64,000 nt of DNA. Origin: PALSA-894 sp034669145. GTDB lineage: Bacteria > Pseudomonadota > Alphaproteobacteria > Rhizobiales > Xanthobacteraceae. Each line of letters starts with the position of its first letter. The stretch's first letter is position 1. A program made the position numbers and the translations under genes. The notes beneath the pieces are model-generated. The model made no database searches, was not told the DNA's origin, and saw nothing but the letters and a program-made list of their open reading frames with translations. Below are positions 24,389-32,749 of the stretch, in pieces. The DNA is taken from positions 1-64,000 of the forward strand of contig JAXDNY010000076.1 in NCBI GenBank assembly GCA_034669145.1, given 5' to 3'.

Positions 24389-25927
24389 ATGGCTGGCACC
24401 TTCCTCGCCAACGTCCGCCGACCCGCGCTTGCGATGGCCGCAGCGGCAGTGATCGCGTTCCCGCTCGCCGCACAGGCTCAGCGCGGACCCGACAAGATCG
24501 CCGACGTGGCCGAAGCGGTCATCGACGCGGTCGTCAACATCTCGACCTCGCAGACCGTCGCGGCCGGCGGGCCGTCGCGGCCGGGACAGGGACAGGGACA
24601 GGGACAGGGACCGGGGCAGGGCGACGGGCCGCAAGCGCGTCCAGGTCCGAACCTGCCGCCCGGTTCGCCGTTCGAGGAATTCTTCGAGGAGTTCTTCAAA
24701 AACCGCCGCGGCCAGGGCGAGAACAAGGGCGCGCCGCAAGGACCGCGCCGGGTCAATTCGCTCGGCTCCGGCTTCGTCATCGACGCCGAGGGTCTGGTCG
24801 TCACCAACAATCACGTCATCGCGGACGCCGACGAGATCAGCGTCGTGTTCAACGACGGCAGCAAGCTGAAGGCCGAGCTGATCGGCAAGGATTCCAAGAC
24901 CGACCTCGCGCTGCTGCGCATCAAGCCCGACAAGCCGCTGAAGGCGGTGAAGTTCGCCAACTCCGACAAGCTGCGGCTCGGCGAATGGGTGATTGCGATC
25001 GGCAATCCGTTCAGCCTCGGCGGCTCGGTGACGGCCGGCATCGTGTCGGCGCGCAACCGCGACATCAATTCCGGGCCGTATGACAATTACATCCAGACCG
25101 ACGCCGCCATTAACCGCGGCAATTCGGGCGGACCGCTGTTCAACCTCGATGGCGAAGTCGTCGGCGTCAACACCGCGATCATCTCGCCGTCGGGCGGCTC
25201 GATCGGTATCGGCTTTGCGGTGCCGGCGAACACCGCGATGGCGGTGCTCGATCAGTTGCGCGAGTTCAAGGAAGTACGGCGCGGCTGGCTCGGCGTGCGC
25301 ATCCAGCAGGTGACCGACGACATCGCCGAAAGCCTCGGCATCAAGCCGGTGCGCGGCGCGCTCGTCGCCGGCATCGACGACAAGGGCCCGGCCAAGCCCG
25401 CCGGCATCGAACCGGGCGACGTGATCGTCAAGTTCGACGGCAAGGACATCAAGGAGATGCGCGACCTGCCGAAGATCGTCGGCGATACGCCGATCGGCAA
25501 GGACGTGCCGGTGGTGATCGTCCGCAAGGGCAAGGAAGAGGTGAAGACCGTGCGGCTCGGCCGGCTCGAGGACACGCCGCAGCAGGCTTCGGTGAAGACC
25601 GACGCGCCGGCGGAAGAAAAGTCCGTAGTGCAGAAGGCGCTCGGCCTCAACCTCGCCGGCATGACCGATGACCTGCGCAAGAAGTACAAGATCAAGGACG
25701 CCGTGAAGGGCGTTGTGATCACCGCCGTGGAGGCGAATTCGGCCGCCGCCGAGAAGCGGCTCAACGCCGGCGACGTCATCGTCAAGGTCACCGACGAGGA
25801 AGTCACCAATCCGGCGGACGTGCAGAAGCGCATCGACCAGCTCAAGAAAGACGGCAAGAAGACCGCGCTGCTGCTGGTCGCGAATGCCGAGGGCGATGTG
25901 CGTTTTGTCGCGCTGACGCTGCAGTAG
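24389..25927 (+). CDS. degP: DegP/DegQ-family periplasmic serine protease (Do)
   Basis: A 512-residue envelope protease/chaperone. The signal peptide ends near AQAQRG. The catalytic triad is in TNNHVI (His), TDLALLRI (Asp) and GNSGGPL (Ser), all intact. Two PDZ domains follow (about 285-375 and 410-505). A Gly/Gln-rich linker made from repeated GGACAG units (about 24588-24620) precedes the protease domain and corresponds to the flexible LA-type region. The ATG at 24389 has GGAG upstream. In many relatives degP follows hflKC-DUF2065 directly; here two other genes intervene. Confidence 0.95.
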   Translation: MAGTFLANVRRPALAMAAAAVIAFPLAAQAQRGPDKIADVAEAVIDAVVNISTSQTVAAGGPSRPGQGQGQGQGPGQGDGPQARPGPNLPPGSPFEEFFEEFFKNRRGQGENKGAPQGPRRVNSLGSGFVIDAEGLVVTNNHVIADADEISVVFNDGSKLKAELIGKDSKTDLALLRIKPDKPLKAVKFANSDKLRLGEWVIAIGNPFSLGGSVTAGIVSARNRDINSGPYDNYIQTDAAINRGNSGGPLFNLDGEVVGVNTAIISPSGGSIGIGFAVPANTAMAVLDQLREFKEVRRGWLGVRIQQVTDDIAESLGIKPVRGALVAGIDDKGPAKPAGIEPGDVIVKFDGKDIKEMRDLPKIVGDTPIGKDVPVVIVRKGKEEVKTVRLGRLEDTPQQASVKTDAPAEEKSVVQKALGLNLAGMTDDLRKKYKIKDAVKGVVITAVEANSAAAEKRLNAGDVIVKVTDEEVTNPADVQKRIDQLKKDGKKTALLLVANAEGDVRFVALTLQ

Positions 25928-25968
25928 CCTCCGCCTTTCCCCGCACGCGGGAAGAGGAAAGCGATCGC

Positions 25969-26056
25969 AGGGCGGGCAAAGGCGCGATTGCGCCGTGCCC
26001 GCCTTCTCTTTTTCCACGCTGCGTCGGCGGGCACGCTTCGCTTTGCCCGCCCTACG
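25969..26056. repeat. Inverted repeat GGGCGGGCAAA...TTTGCCCGCCC downstream of degP
   Basis: The outer arms are at 25970-25980 and 26042-26052. Inside is a GGCGCGATTGCGCC hairpin and a second GTGCCCGCC/GGCGGGCAC pair. This GTAGGGCGGGCAAAG-type element is a common dispersed repeat in alphaproteobacteria. It follows degP by about 40 bases and may serve as its terminator. Confidence 0.7.
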
Positions 26057-26118
26057 TGCAGTTGACTTGATGGCTGCGCCCGGCGAGCTTACGCACAAAC
26101 ATGTTACGGGAGGCGACG

Positions 26119-27423
26119 ATGTTCAGGCGCTTTGTGTTGGCGGCGGCGTACCTGCTGCTGTCGGTCCAGTTGGGCACGGCCGACGAGAAGACCAAGGGCA
26201 AGATTTCGATCTGGCTCGGCTATCCGGAAACGCTCGATGCGTTCAAGCTGGGCCAGGCCGAATTCAAGAAGAAATGGCCGAACGTCGACGTCGAGATCCT
26301 GACGTTTGAGCTGCGCGAATTCGAGGCGAAGCTTGCGGTGTCCGTGCCGGCCGGCAGCGGCCCAGACATCCTTGCGCTGCACGACTTCATTTTCCCGCGC
26401 TACTACGAGGGCGGCAACCTCGCCGATGTGCCGGCCGATCTCGCCAAGGACGTCAACGATGGCAAGATCATCGACCCGGTGTTCCGGGATATTCTGACGC
26501 GCGACGGCAAGCCGTGGGGCATGCCGTGGTGGTCCGGCCGCAACGGCTTGTTCTACAACGAGGACATGCTGAAGGCCGCGGGGTTAGACGGGCCGCCGAA
26601 GACCTACGCGGAGGTCTGGCAATATGCCGAGAAGCTCACGCAGAAGAACGCTGCGGGCGAACTCACGCGCGCCGGCATCTCGCTGCGGCTCACCGGGCCT
26701 TCCGGCGGGACGCAGAAGTTCGGCTATTTCTACTATCAGCTCGCGGGCGAACAGATGTTCGAACCCGGCAAGAAGCCCGGCACCGTGCGCGTCACCATCG
26801 CGAAGAACATCGATGCAGCCGCGCGCGTGCTAGTCGATCACGTCGAGCATCTGCATGGCGCGAAAAAGTCCGACGACTGGGCGCTCAAGCATGACGCGCA
26901 GGGCTTCGCCTCGGGCGCGGCCGCGATGTTCATGCGCGAGAGCTGGGTGATCCCGTTCGTCAAGAAAAACGGTCCGGACATCAAGTTCGGCGTGGTGCCG
27001 GTGCCGAAGGACAAGGCCTGGGGCGCCTACAACAATCTGGAAATCCTGTCGGTGAACAAGGATTCCAAGCTGAAGGACGCCGCGTGGGAATTCATCCGCA
27101 TCCTGCAGGAGCCGGCGATCGTCAACAACGTGCTCGACGGCTCCGGCTGGGTGCCGATCCGCAAGGACCGCGACTATTCGGCGGTTCTGGCCAAGGAGCC
27201 GCGCTTCCGCGAGATGACGTCGCCGCCGGCCGGCCTCACGCTCTACATCGAGGCCGCGAACACCGCCTATGAGGAGATGACCACGCGCGTCGGCGAAGTG
27301 ATCCAGGCGGGCTTCCGCGATGCATCGCTTGCCGGCAACATGGACGGCGCCAAGAGGGTGATGATGCGGGCGCACGACACCGCGGTGAAGATCCTCAAGG
27401 ACAACGGCAACTTTTCAGACTAG
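26119..27423 (+). CDS. ABC transporter substrate-binding protein, sugar (family 1) type
   Basis: A 434-residue periplasmic receptor of the MalE/UgpB type. Signal peptide VLAAAYLLLSVQLGTAD; mature start ISIWLGYPETLDAFK; GSGPDILALHDFIFPRYYEGG; PWGMPWWSGRNGLFYNEDM and KDAAWEFIRILQEP are typical of family 1. Its ligand is probably a sugar or polyol, not identifiable here. GGGAGG lies seven bases before the ATG at 26119. It leads an operon with two permease genes but no ATPase gene. Confidence 0.93.
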   Translation: MFRRFVLAAAYLLLSVQLGTADEKTKGKISIWLGYPETLDAFKLGQAEFKKKWPNVDVEILTFELREFEAKLAVSVPAGSGPDILALHDFIFPRYYEGGNLADVPADLAKDVNDGKIIDPVFRDILTRDGKPWGMPWWSGRNGLFYNEDMLKAAGLDGPPKTYAEVWQYAEKLTQKNAAGELTRAGISLRLTGPSGGTQKFGYFYYQLAGEQMFEPGKKPGTVRVTIAKNIDAAARVLVDHVEHLHGAKKSDDWALKHDAQGFASGAAAMFMRESWVIPFVKKNGPDIKFGVVPVPKDKAWGAYNNLEILSVNKDSKLKDAAWEFIRILQEPAIVNNVLDGSGWVPIRKDRDYSAVLAKEPRFREMTSPPAGLTLYIEAANTAYEEMTTRVGEVIQAGFRDASLAGNMDGAKRVMMRAHDTAVKILKDNGNFSD

Positions 27424-27429
27424 TTGCCC

Positions 27430-28380
27430 GTGAGCGCGACCGACCACACGGTGGCGCGCAGCAATTTCGCCGCGCGTTTCGCGGAGTTTCGCGACTCGAT
27501 CAAGCGCGATCATCTGCTCTGGGTGGTGCTCGCGCTCGGCCCGGTGTTCGCGTTGTTCTGCATCATCCGGGTCTATCCGATCCTGGAGACGATCCGGCTC
27601 TCGTTCTTTCGCTACCATCCGACGCAGCGGAATCGCCCATTCGTCGGCCTCGATAACTACTGGCGGCTGCTGGAAGACGACTCGTTCCGCACCGCGCTGA
27701 TCAACACGCTGCAGTTCTGCGTGATGGCGGTGGTGATCACGCTGCTGCTCGCATTCGCGATTGCGGTGCTGCTGCGCTCGATCGAGAAGGTCGCGCCGGT
27801 CTACGAACTGCTGCTCTATATTCCGGTGGTGACACCGTGGGTGCCGGCCTCGGTGATCTGGAAATGGATCTTCGATCCGATCCACGGCATCCTCAACTAC
27901 ATGCTCACGGCGGTGGGCATCCCAAAGCTCAACTGGCTGCAGGACGAGCACGTCATCATTTACGCGATCGTGCTCGTGTCGGTGTGGAAGATGCTCGGCT
28001 ATTTCGTAGTCGTGTATGGCGTGGGCCTGCGCAACATTCCCGATGAACTGCTCGAAGCGGCCGAGCTCGACGGCGCGACGCCGTGGCAGCGGCTGATCTA
28101 CGTCGTCATTCCGCTGATGAAGCCGATCATCCTGTTTACGGTCATCATCGCCACCATCATCTTCTTCAACGTGTTCGCGCCGGTCTACGTGCTCACCGCC
28201 TCGGCGCAGGGCGCGCCCGCTTACGACTTCAAGGTGGTGATCGGCGAGATCTACCAGAACGCCTTCGTGTTCTACCGCATGGGCTATGCGGGGGCGCAGT
28301 CGGTGGTGCTGCTCATGTTCGTGCTGACGCTGGTGTTCATCCAGTTCACGCTGTTCCGCGACAAGGCAGGAGACAAATGA
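27430..28380 (+). CDS. ABC sugar transporter permease (MalF/UgpA type)
   Basis: A 316-residue inner-membrane protein with six hydrophobic segments. The conserved EAA loop contains LLEAAELDGATPWQRLIYVVIPLMKP, the coupling site for the ATPase. The start is uncertain: GTG at 27430 is preferred, TTG at 27424 is possible, and neither has a good ribosome site. The 3' end reads AGGAGACAAATGA, a ready-made Shine-Dalgarno and coupled ATG for a following gene, but a repeat element now intervenes. Confidence 0.92.
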   Translation: MSATDHTVARSNFAARFAEFRDSIKRDHLLWVVLALGPVFALFCIIRVYPILETIRLSFFRYHPTQRNRPFVGLDNYWRLLEDDSFRTALINTLQFCVMAVVITLLLAFAIAVLLRSIEKVAPVYELLLYIPVVTPWVPASVIWKWIFDPIHGILNYMLTAVGIPKLNWLQDEHVIIYAIVLVSVWKMLGYFVVVYGVGLRNIPDELLEAAELDGATPWQRLIYVVIPLMKPIILFTVIIATIIFFNVFAPVYVLTASAQGAPAYDFKVVIGEIYQNAFVFYRMGYAGAQSVVLLMFVLTLVFIQFTLFRDKAGDK

Positions 28381-28427
28381 GCATGATCTTATCCGAAAAC
28401 CGGTTACCCACTTTCGGGATCATGCTC
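28379..28427. repeat. REP-like inverted repeat between two coupled permease genes
   Basis: The outer arms are GAGCATGATC (28379-28388) and GATCATGCTC (28418-28427); the inner arms are CCGAAA (28393-28398) and TTTCGG (28412-28417). This GCATGATC-ttwtccGAAAACCGG type is a familiar dispersed repeat in Rhizobiales genomes. An ATG at 28377 opens a 17-residue frame across the element (MSMILSENRLPTFGIML), ending TGATG at the start of the next permease, so coupling is retained. Confidence 0.85.
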
Positions 28428-28429
28428 TG

Positions 28430-29254
28430 ATGTTCAAGGAGCGCTGGATCGTCATCGTCGCTTACGCGGTGTGCACCATCATGGCGCTGATCGCCGTGGT
28501 GCCGTTCTTCTGGGTGCTGATGACGGCGCTCAAGACCAACCCCGAAATCAACGCCTGGCCGCCGCACGTTTTCCCGCGCGCGCCGACGCTGGAACATTTC
28601 ACCCGCATTCTGCGTGAAGAAAATTTCCTGCGCTACATCTTCAACTCGCTGGTCATCGCACTCTGCTCGATGACCGCGATCCTGCTCACATCCTCGCTCG
28701 CGGGTTTCATCTTCGCGAAGTACAAGTTCCCGGGCCGTGGTGTGCTGTTCGCGGTCATTTTGGCGACCGCCATCATTCCGCTCGAGGTCTACATCATCCC
28801 GCTCTACCTGATGGTGTTCGGCGTGCGGCTGATGGACACCTATCTGGCGCTGGTGTTTCCCTTCGTCATCATGACGTTCGGCGTGTTCTTCATGCGCCAG
28901 GTGATCATGGCGATCCCGGACGAGTTGCTCGAAGCGGCGCGCATCGACGGCGCGAACGAGTTCTGGATCTACGTGCGGGTCGTGCTTGCGCTGAGCAAAT
29001 CCGGCCTGATGGCGCTCGGGGTGTTCGCGTTCTCGGAAGCCTGGGCGAATTTCATCTGGCCGCTGGTCGTCGTCACCACCAAGGACATGTACACGACGGA
29101 ACTGGGCCTTGCGACCTATCAACGCCAGTTCTTCATCGAGTATGGGCCGATTTCGGCCGGCGCCGTTATCAGCATCCTGCCGATGCTGATCGTGTTTGCG
29201 CTGTTGCGCAGCCACATCATGAAGGGCATCGCGACCAGCGGATTGCGTGGATGA
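28430..29254 (+). CDS. ABC sugar transporter permease (MalG/UgpE type)
   Basis: A 274-residue permease with six hydrophobic segments and the EAA loop IPDELLEAARIDGANEFWIYVRVVLALSKS. It pairs with the upstream permease. There is no independent Shine-Dalgarno sequence before the ATG at 28430; translation must depend on ribosomes finishing the 17-codon frame across the repeat (TGATG). No ATPase gene follows. Confidence 0.92.
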   Translation: MFKERWIVIVAYAVCTIMALIAVVPFFWVLMTALKTNPEINAWPPHVFPRAPTLEHFTRILREENFLRYIFNSLVIALCSMTAILLTSSLAGFIFAKYKFPGRGVLFAVILATAIIPLEVYIIPLYLMVFGVRLMDTYLALVFPFVIMTFGVFFMRQVIMAIPDELLEAARIDGANEFWIYVRVVLALSKSGLMALGVFAFSEAWANFIWPLVVVTTKDMYTTELGLATYQRQFFIEYGPISAGAVISILPMLIVFALLRSHIMKGIATSGLRG

Positions 29255-29330
29255 TTTTTTCGTGAGCGGCGTTGCGGGTGCGCGGTCCCGCGCCTAGCTG
29301 TCGGCGCAGGACAATTTCGACGAGGCGACC

Positions 29331-29612
29331 ATGAAAGCGACCCTGAACGGCGCGGTCGTTGCCGACAGCGACGACACGGTTTCGGTGCGCGGCTACGACT
29401 ACTTTCCGCTCGCCAACGCGCGCCTCGATCTGCTCGAGAAATCTCCCAGAACGCCGAAGGACCTCGAATGTCCGCACGGCGTGCAGTTCTATGACGTGGT
29501 GATCAACGGCGAGCGCCATCCGCGCAATGCCTGGATTTACGAGACGCCGCAGCCGGCGATGAGTGCCGTGACGGATCGCGTCGGCTTCTGGGAAGACGTG
29601 AAAGTCGCCTGA
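29331..29612 (+). CDS. DUF427 family protein
   Basis: A 93-residue beta-rich protein. The family pattern is visible in GAVVADSDDTVSVRGYDYFPLANARLDLL (shown in part), NAWIYETPQPA and the ending DRVGFWEDVKVA. DUF427 proteins are small barrels of unknown function. GAGG lies six bases before the ATG. It stands alone between the ABC operon and the MFS gene. Confidence 0.92.
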   Translation: MKATLNGAVVADSDDTVSVRGYDYFPLANARLDLLEKSPRTPKDLECPHGVQFYDVVINGERHPRNAWIYETPQPAMSAVTDRVGFWEDVKVA

Positions 29613-29735
29613 GCCGCAATTTTCTCCAAGTTCCGCTTGGGCGTCGGCCCTATCCCTAATCGCACATGACGGTTCGGCGTGCGCCGTAGCTTTCGCGGCG
29701 CGTGCCGGACACACTGTGCATTGGAGGCGAGGCGG

Positions 29736-30977
29736 GTGGCAAAATTCTATGGATGGCGGGTGGTTGGCGCGGCGTTCGTGCTCGCCTTCTTCGGCTGGGG
29801 CCTCGGCTTCTACGGCCCGCCGGTCTATCTGCATGCGGTGCGCGAGGCGCGCGGTTTCTCGCTCGCCGTCGTCTCAACCGCCGTGACGGTTCACTATCTC
29901 GCCGGCGCGATTGTCGTCGCCAATGTTCCCGCGTTGTACCGGCGATTCGGTTTGCCCGCCGTGACCGTCACGGCGGCGATCTTGCTCGCGGCTGGAATTT
30001 GCGGCTGGGCGATTGCGCGCGAGCCGTGGCAGCTCTTCGTCGCCACGCTGGTCAGCGGAGCAGGCTGGGCCGCGATGGGCGGGGTTGCGGTGAACGCGAT
30101 CGTCTCGCCGTGGTTCGTGCGCACGCGGCCGGCCGCACTCGGCACGGCCTATAACGGCGCAAGTTTCGCGGGGCTGATCTTTTCGCCGCTGTGGGTGTTC
30201 GCAATCGCGCTCGTCGGATTTCCCGCGGCGGCAGCCGCGATCGGCGTTGCCACCATCGTGACCGTCGGGCTGCTGGCCGGGAGATGTTTCACGCGGACGC
30301 CGCAGCAAATGGGGCTTTCGCCCGACGGCGACGCGGCCGGCGCGCCGGCCACCTCGGTGACCTCGCCGCGCGCGAAACCGCTTCCGGGATCGCTGCTCTG
30401 GCGCGACCTCGGTTTCATCACGTTGGCGACCGGCGCGGCGCTCTCGCTGTTCGCCCAGATCGGCCTGATCACGCATCTCTATTCGCTGCTGGTGCCGGCG
30501 CTCGGCAAGGAGTGGGCCGGGCTCGTCATGGGCATCGGCACTGGTGCCGGAATGGGCGGCCGCATGATGGTCGGCTGGGCGATGCCGGCAGGCGCGGACC
30601 GGCGGCTTGTCGCCTGTCTGAGTTACGCGGTGCAGATCGCCGGGACGCTCACGCTGATCGCTGCCGCCGGCACGACCATTCCGCTGCTGCTCATTGGCGT
30701 GCTGCTGTTCGGCGTCGGCATCGGCAACGTCACGTCGATGCCGCCGCTGATCGCGCAGGTCGAGTTCGTCAAGGACGACGTGCCGCGCGTGGTCGCGCTC
30801 GTCGTCGCAATCGGGCAGGCGAGTTATTCGTTCGCGCCGGCGGCGTTCGGCCTGATCCGGGAATTGTCGGGGGGCAGCTATGTCTTTGCCGGTGCCGCGC
30901 TGCTCTATCTGCTCGCGATCAGCGCGCTGCTGATCGGGCGCTACGGCTCCACGAAATCCTTGCGCGCGTATCCCTGA
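29736..30977 (+). CDS. Major facilitator superfamily transporter
   Basis: A 413-residue protein with 12 predicted membrane helices. The N-terminus AKFYGWRVVGAAFVLAFFGWG and the loop segment GLPAVTVTAA are typical of the oxalate/monocarboxylate-like MFS group, but the substrate cannot be assigned. GTG at 29736 with GGAGG eight bases upstream was chosen over a longer frame. Its last 37 bases overlap the convergent serB gene. Confidence 0.9.
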   Translation: MAKFYGWRVVGAAFVLAFFGWGLGFYGPPVYLHAVREARGFSLAVVSTAVTVHYLAGAIVVANVPALYRRFGLPAVTVTAAILLAAGICGWAIAREPWQLFVATLVSGAGWAAMGGVAVNAIVSPWFVRTRPAALGTAYNGASFAGLIFSPLWVFAIALVGFPAAAAAIGVATIVTVGLLAGRCFTRTPQQMGLSPDGDAAGAPATSVTSPRAKPLPGSLLWRDLGFITLATGAALSLFAQIGLITHLYSLLVPALGKEWAGLVMGIGTGAGMGGRMMVGWAMPAGADRRLVACLSYAVQIAGTLTLIAAAGTTIPLLLIGVLLFGVGIGNVTSMPPLIAQVEFVKDDVPRVVALVVAIGQASYSFAPAAFGLIRELSGGSYVFAGAALLYLLAISALLIGRYGSTKSLRAYP

Positions 30978-31837
30978 AGATAAAGCAGCGCGGTGAGGTC
31001 GCCGTGGTCGATGCGTGCGTGCGCGGCTTCGGCGACCTTCGGCTTGGCGTGATACGCGACGCCGAGCCCGGCCGCTTCGAGCATCGCGAGATCGTTCGCG
31101 CCGTCGCCCGCCGCGAGCGTGTCCTGCGCGGAAAGGCCAAGGCGTTCGCGCAACTCGATCAGGGTCGCGCGCTTGGCTTCGCGCCCGAGTATCGGCTCGG
31201 CGACGCGGCCTGCGAGCTTGCCGTCTTCGACGATCAGCGTGTTGCCGCGGTGTTCGTCGAAGCCGACCATCGCGGCGACGCGGCCGGTAAACAGTGTGAA
31301 GCCGCCGGACACGAGACAGGTATACGCACCGTTCGCCCGCATGGTGGCGACCAGCGTGCGGCCGCCGGGCGTGGGCGTGATCCGTTTTGCGATCACCTCG
31401 TCGACCACCGCAAGCGGCAGGCCCTTGAGCAGAGCGACACGCTGGCGCAGCGCCGGCTCGAATTCGATCTCGCCGCGCATCGCACGCTCGGTGATCGCCG
31501 CGACATGCGCTTTCAGGCCGACGTAATCCGCGAGCTCGTCGATGCATTCCTGGCCGATCATGGTGGAATCCATGTCGGCAACGAACAGCCGCTTGCGGCG
31601 TGCGGCTACGGCCTGCACTACGATGTCGACCGGCAAATCGCGCAAGGCGGATCGCAACCGTTCGGTCACGCCCTTGTCGTCCGCGCCGCCGGGCGTAAAA
31701 AGAATGTCGGCGGCAATGCCGGGGTCGAGGACGCGGACATCCTGGGTCGTCGCGAGCACGCCAACGCTGAGCGCGATCGCCGCGTCGTTGAGCGCGGGCG
31801 CTGCCGGATTGGAAATGAGAGTGACTACGTGAGTCAT
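30941..31837 (-). CDS. serB: Phosphoserine phosphatase
   Basis: A 298-residue HAD-type enzyme catalysing the last step of serine synthesis. Motif I is DMDSTMI, with both Asp; motif II is LVSGGFTLF; the GDGANDLAML motif IV is present. An N-terminal ACT-like stretch of about 80 residues precedes the catalytic domain. The ATG at 31835-31837 gives MTHVVTLISNP. Its 5' end overlaps the divergent miaA start by nine bases, and its 3' end overlaps the convergent MFS gene by 37 bases. Confidence 0.96.
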   Translation of the reverse strand: MTHVVTLISNPAAPALNDAAIALSVGVLATTQDVRVLDPGIAADILFTPGGADDKGVTERLRSALRDLPVDIVVQAVAARRKRLFVADMDSTMIGQECIDELADYVGLKAHVAAITERAMRGEIEFEPALRQRVALLKGLPLAVVDEVIAKRITPTPGGRTLVATMRANGAYTCLVSGGFTLFTGRVAAMVGFDEHRGNTLIVEDGKLAGRVAEPILGREAKRATLIELRERLGLSAQDTLAAGDGANDLAMLEAAGLGVAYHAKPKVAEAAHARIDHGDLTALLYLQGYARKDFVEP

Positions 31838-32749
31838 CGTGGACCTGAAAAGGCGGTGCTTATCGCAGGGCCGACCGCAAGCGGCAAGTCTGCGCTGGCG
31901 CTCGGGCTGGCCGGCGAGATTGGCGGCACGATCATCAATGCCGACTCGATGCAGGTCTACCGCGATCTGCGTCTGATCACGGCGCGGCCGACGGCGGAGG
32001 AAGAGGCGCGGGCGCCGCACCGGCTCTACGGCCATGTGGACGCGGCGGAGAACTATTCGGTCGGGCGGTGGCTTTCTGACGTGCGCCCTGTGCTGGATGA
32101 GGTGCGCGGCGCGAGGCGCGTGCCGGTTCTGGCCGGGGGGACCGGGCTCTATTTCAAGGCGCTGACGCAGGGCTTGTCCGCCGTGCCGCCGGTCCCGGAG
32201 GACATTCGGACGGACGTGCGCGCGCGGATGGAGGCGGAAGGTCCGCCGGCGTTGCATGCCGAGCTTTTGCGGCGCGATCCCTCAACGCAGCTCAAGCCCG
32301 GCGACCGCACGCGCATCGCGCGCGCGCTGGAAGTACTGGAGGCGACAGGGCGTCCGCTCAGCCAATGGCATGCCGAAGGCCTGCCGCCGCTTCTCGACGC
32401 CTCCAGCGCCGTGAAGGTGTTTCTCGCGCCCGAACGGCCCGAACTGCGCCGCCGTATCGATGCCCGGTTCGAGGCGATGATGGAGGCGGGCGCGCTTGAG
32501 GAAGTCCGCGCGCTTAGCCGCCGCAAGCTCGATCCGCTGCTGCCGGCCATGAAGGCGCATGGCGTGCCTTGGCTGATCCGGCATCTTGCCGGCGAGATCA
32601 CACTGATCGAAGCGGCAGAAGGCGCCAAGAACGACACGCGCCGCTATACCAAGCGCCAGTTCACCTGGGTGCGTCATCAACTGCCGGACTGGACCTGGAT
32701 TGCGCCGGAGGGCGCCCTCGACGCGACTTTGCGCGCCTTCGGGCGCTGA
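31829..32749 (+). CDS. miaA: tRNA dimethylallyltransferase
   Basis: A 306-residue enzyme that adds a dimethylallyl group to A37 of tRNAs reading UNN codons. The P-loop GPTASGKS, NADSMQVYRDL, AGGTGLYFKAL and RYTKRQFTWVRHQ are all canonical. The best start is GTG at 31829 (SHRGPEKAVLIAGPT); the GTG at 31856 would cut into the first strand. The gene overlaps serB at its 5' end and msrQ by 73 bases at its 3' end. Confidence 0.96.
   Translation: MSHRGPEKAVLIAGPTASGKSALALGLAGEIGGTIINADSMQVYRDLRLITARPTAEEEARAPHRLYGHVDAAENYSVGRWLSDVRPVLDEVRGARRVPVLAGGTGLYFKALTQGLSAVPPVPEDIRTDVRARMEAEGPPALHAELLRRDPSTQLKPGDRTRIARALEVLEATGRPLSQWHAEGLPPLLDASSAVKVFLAPERPELRRRIDARFEAMMEAGALEEVRALSRRKLDPLLPAMKAHGVPWLIRHLAGEITLIEAAEGAKNDTRRYTKRQFTWVRHQLPDWTWIAPEGALDATLRAFGR

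Noticed and set aside
24588..24625. Possible CRISPR or VNTR element outside a gene
   Set aside because: It is a short in-frame GGACAG tract in degP coding for the Gly/Gln linker.
30191..31828. A long N-terminal extension of miaA
   Set aside because: The open frame upstream of 31829 is the shadow of the MFS gene and antisense to serB. MiaA families begin just before the P-loop.
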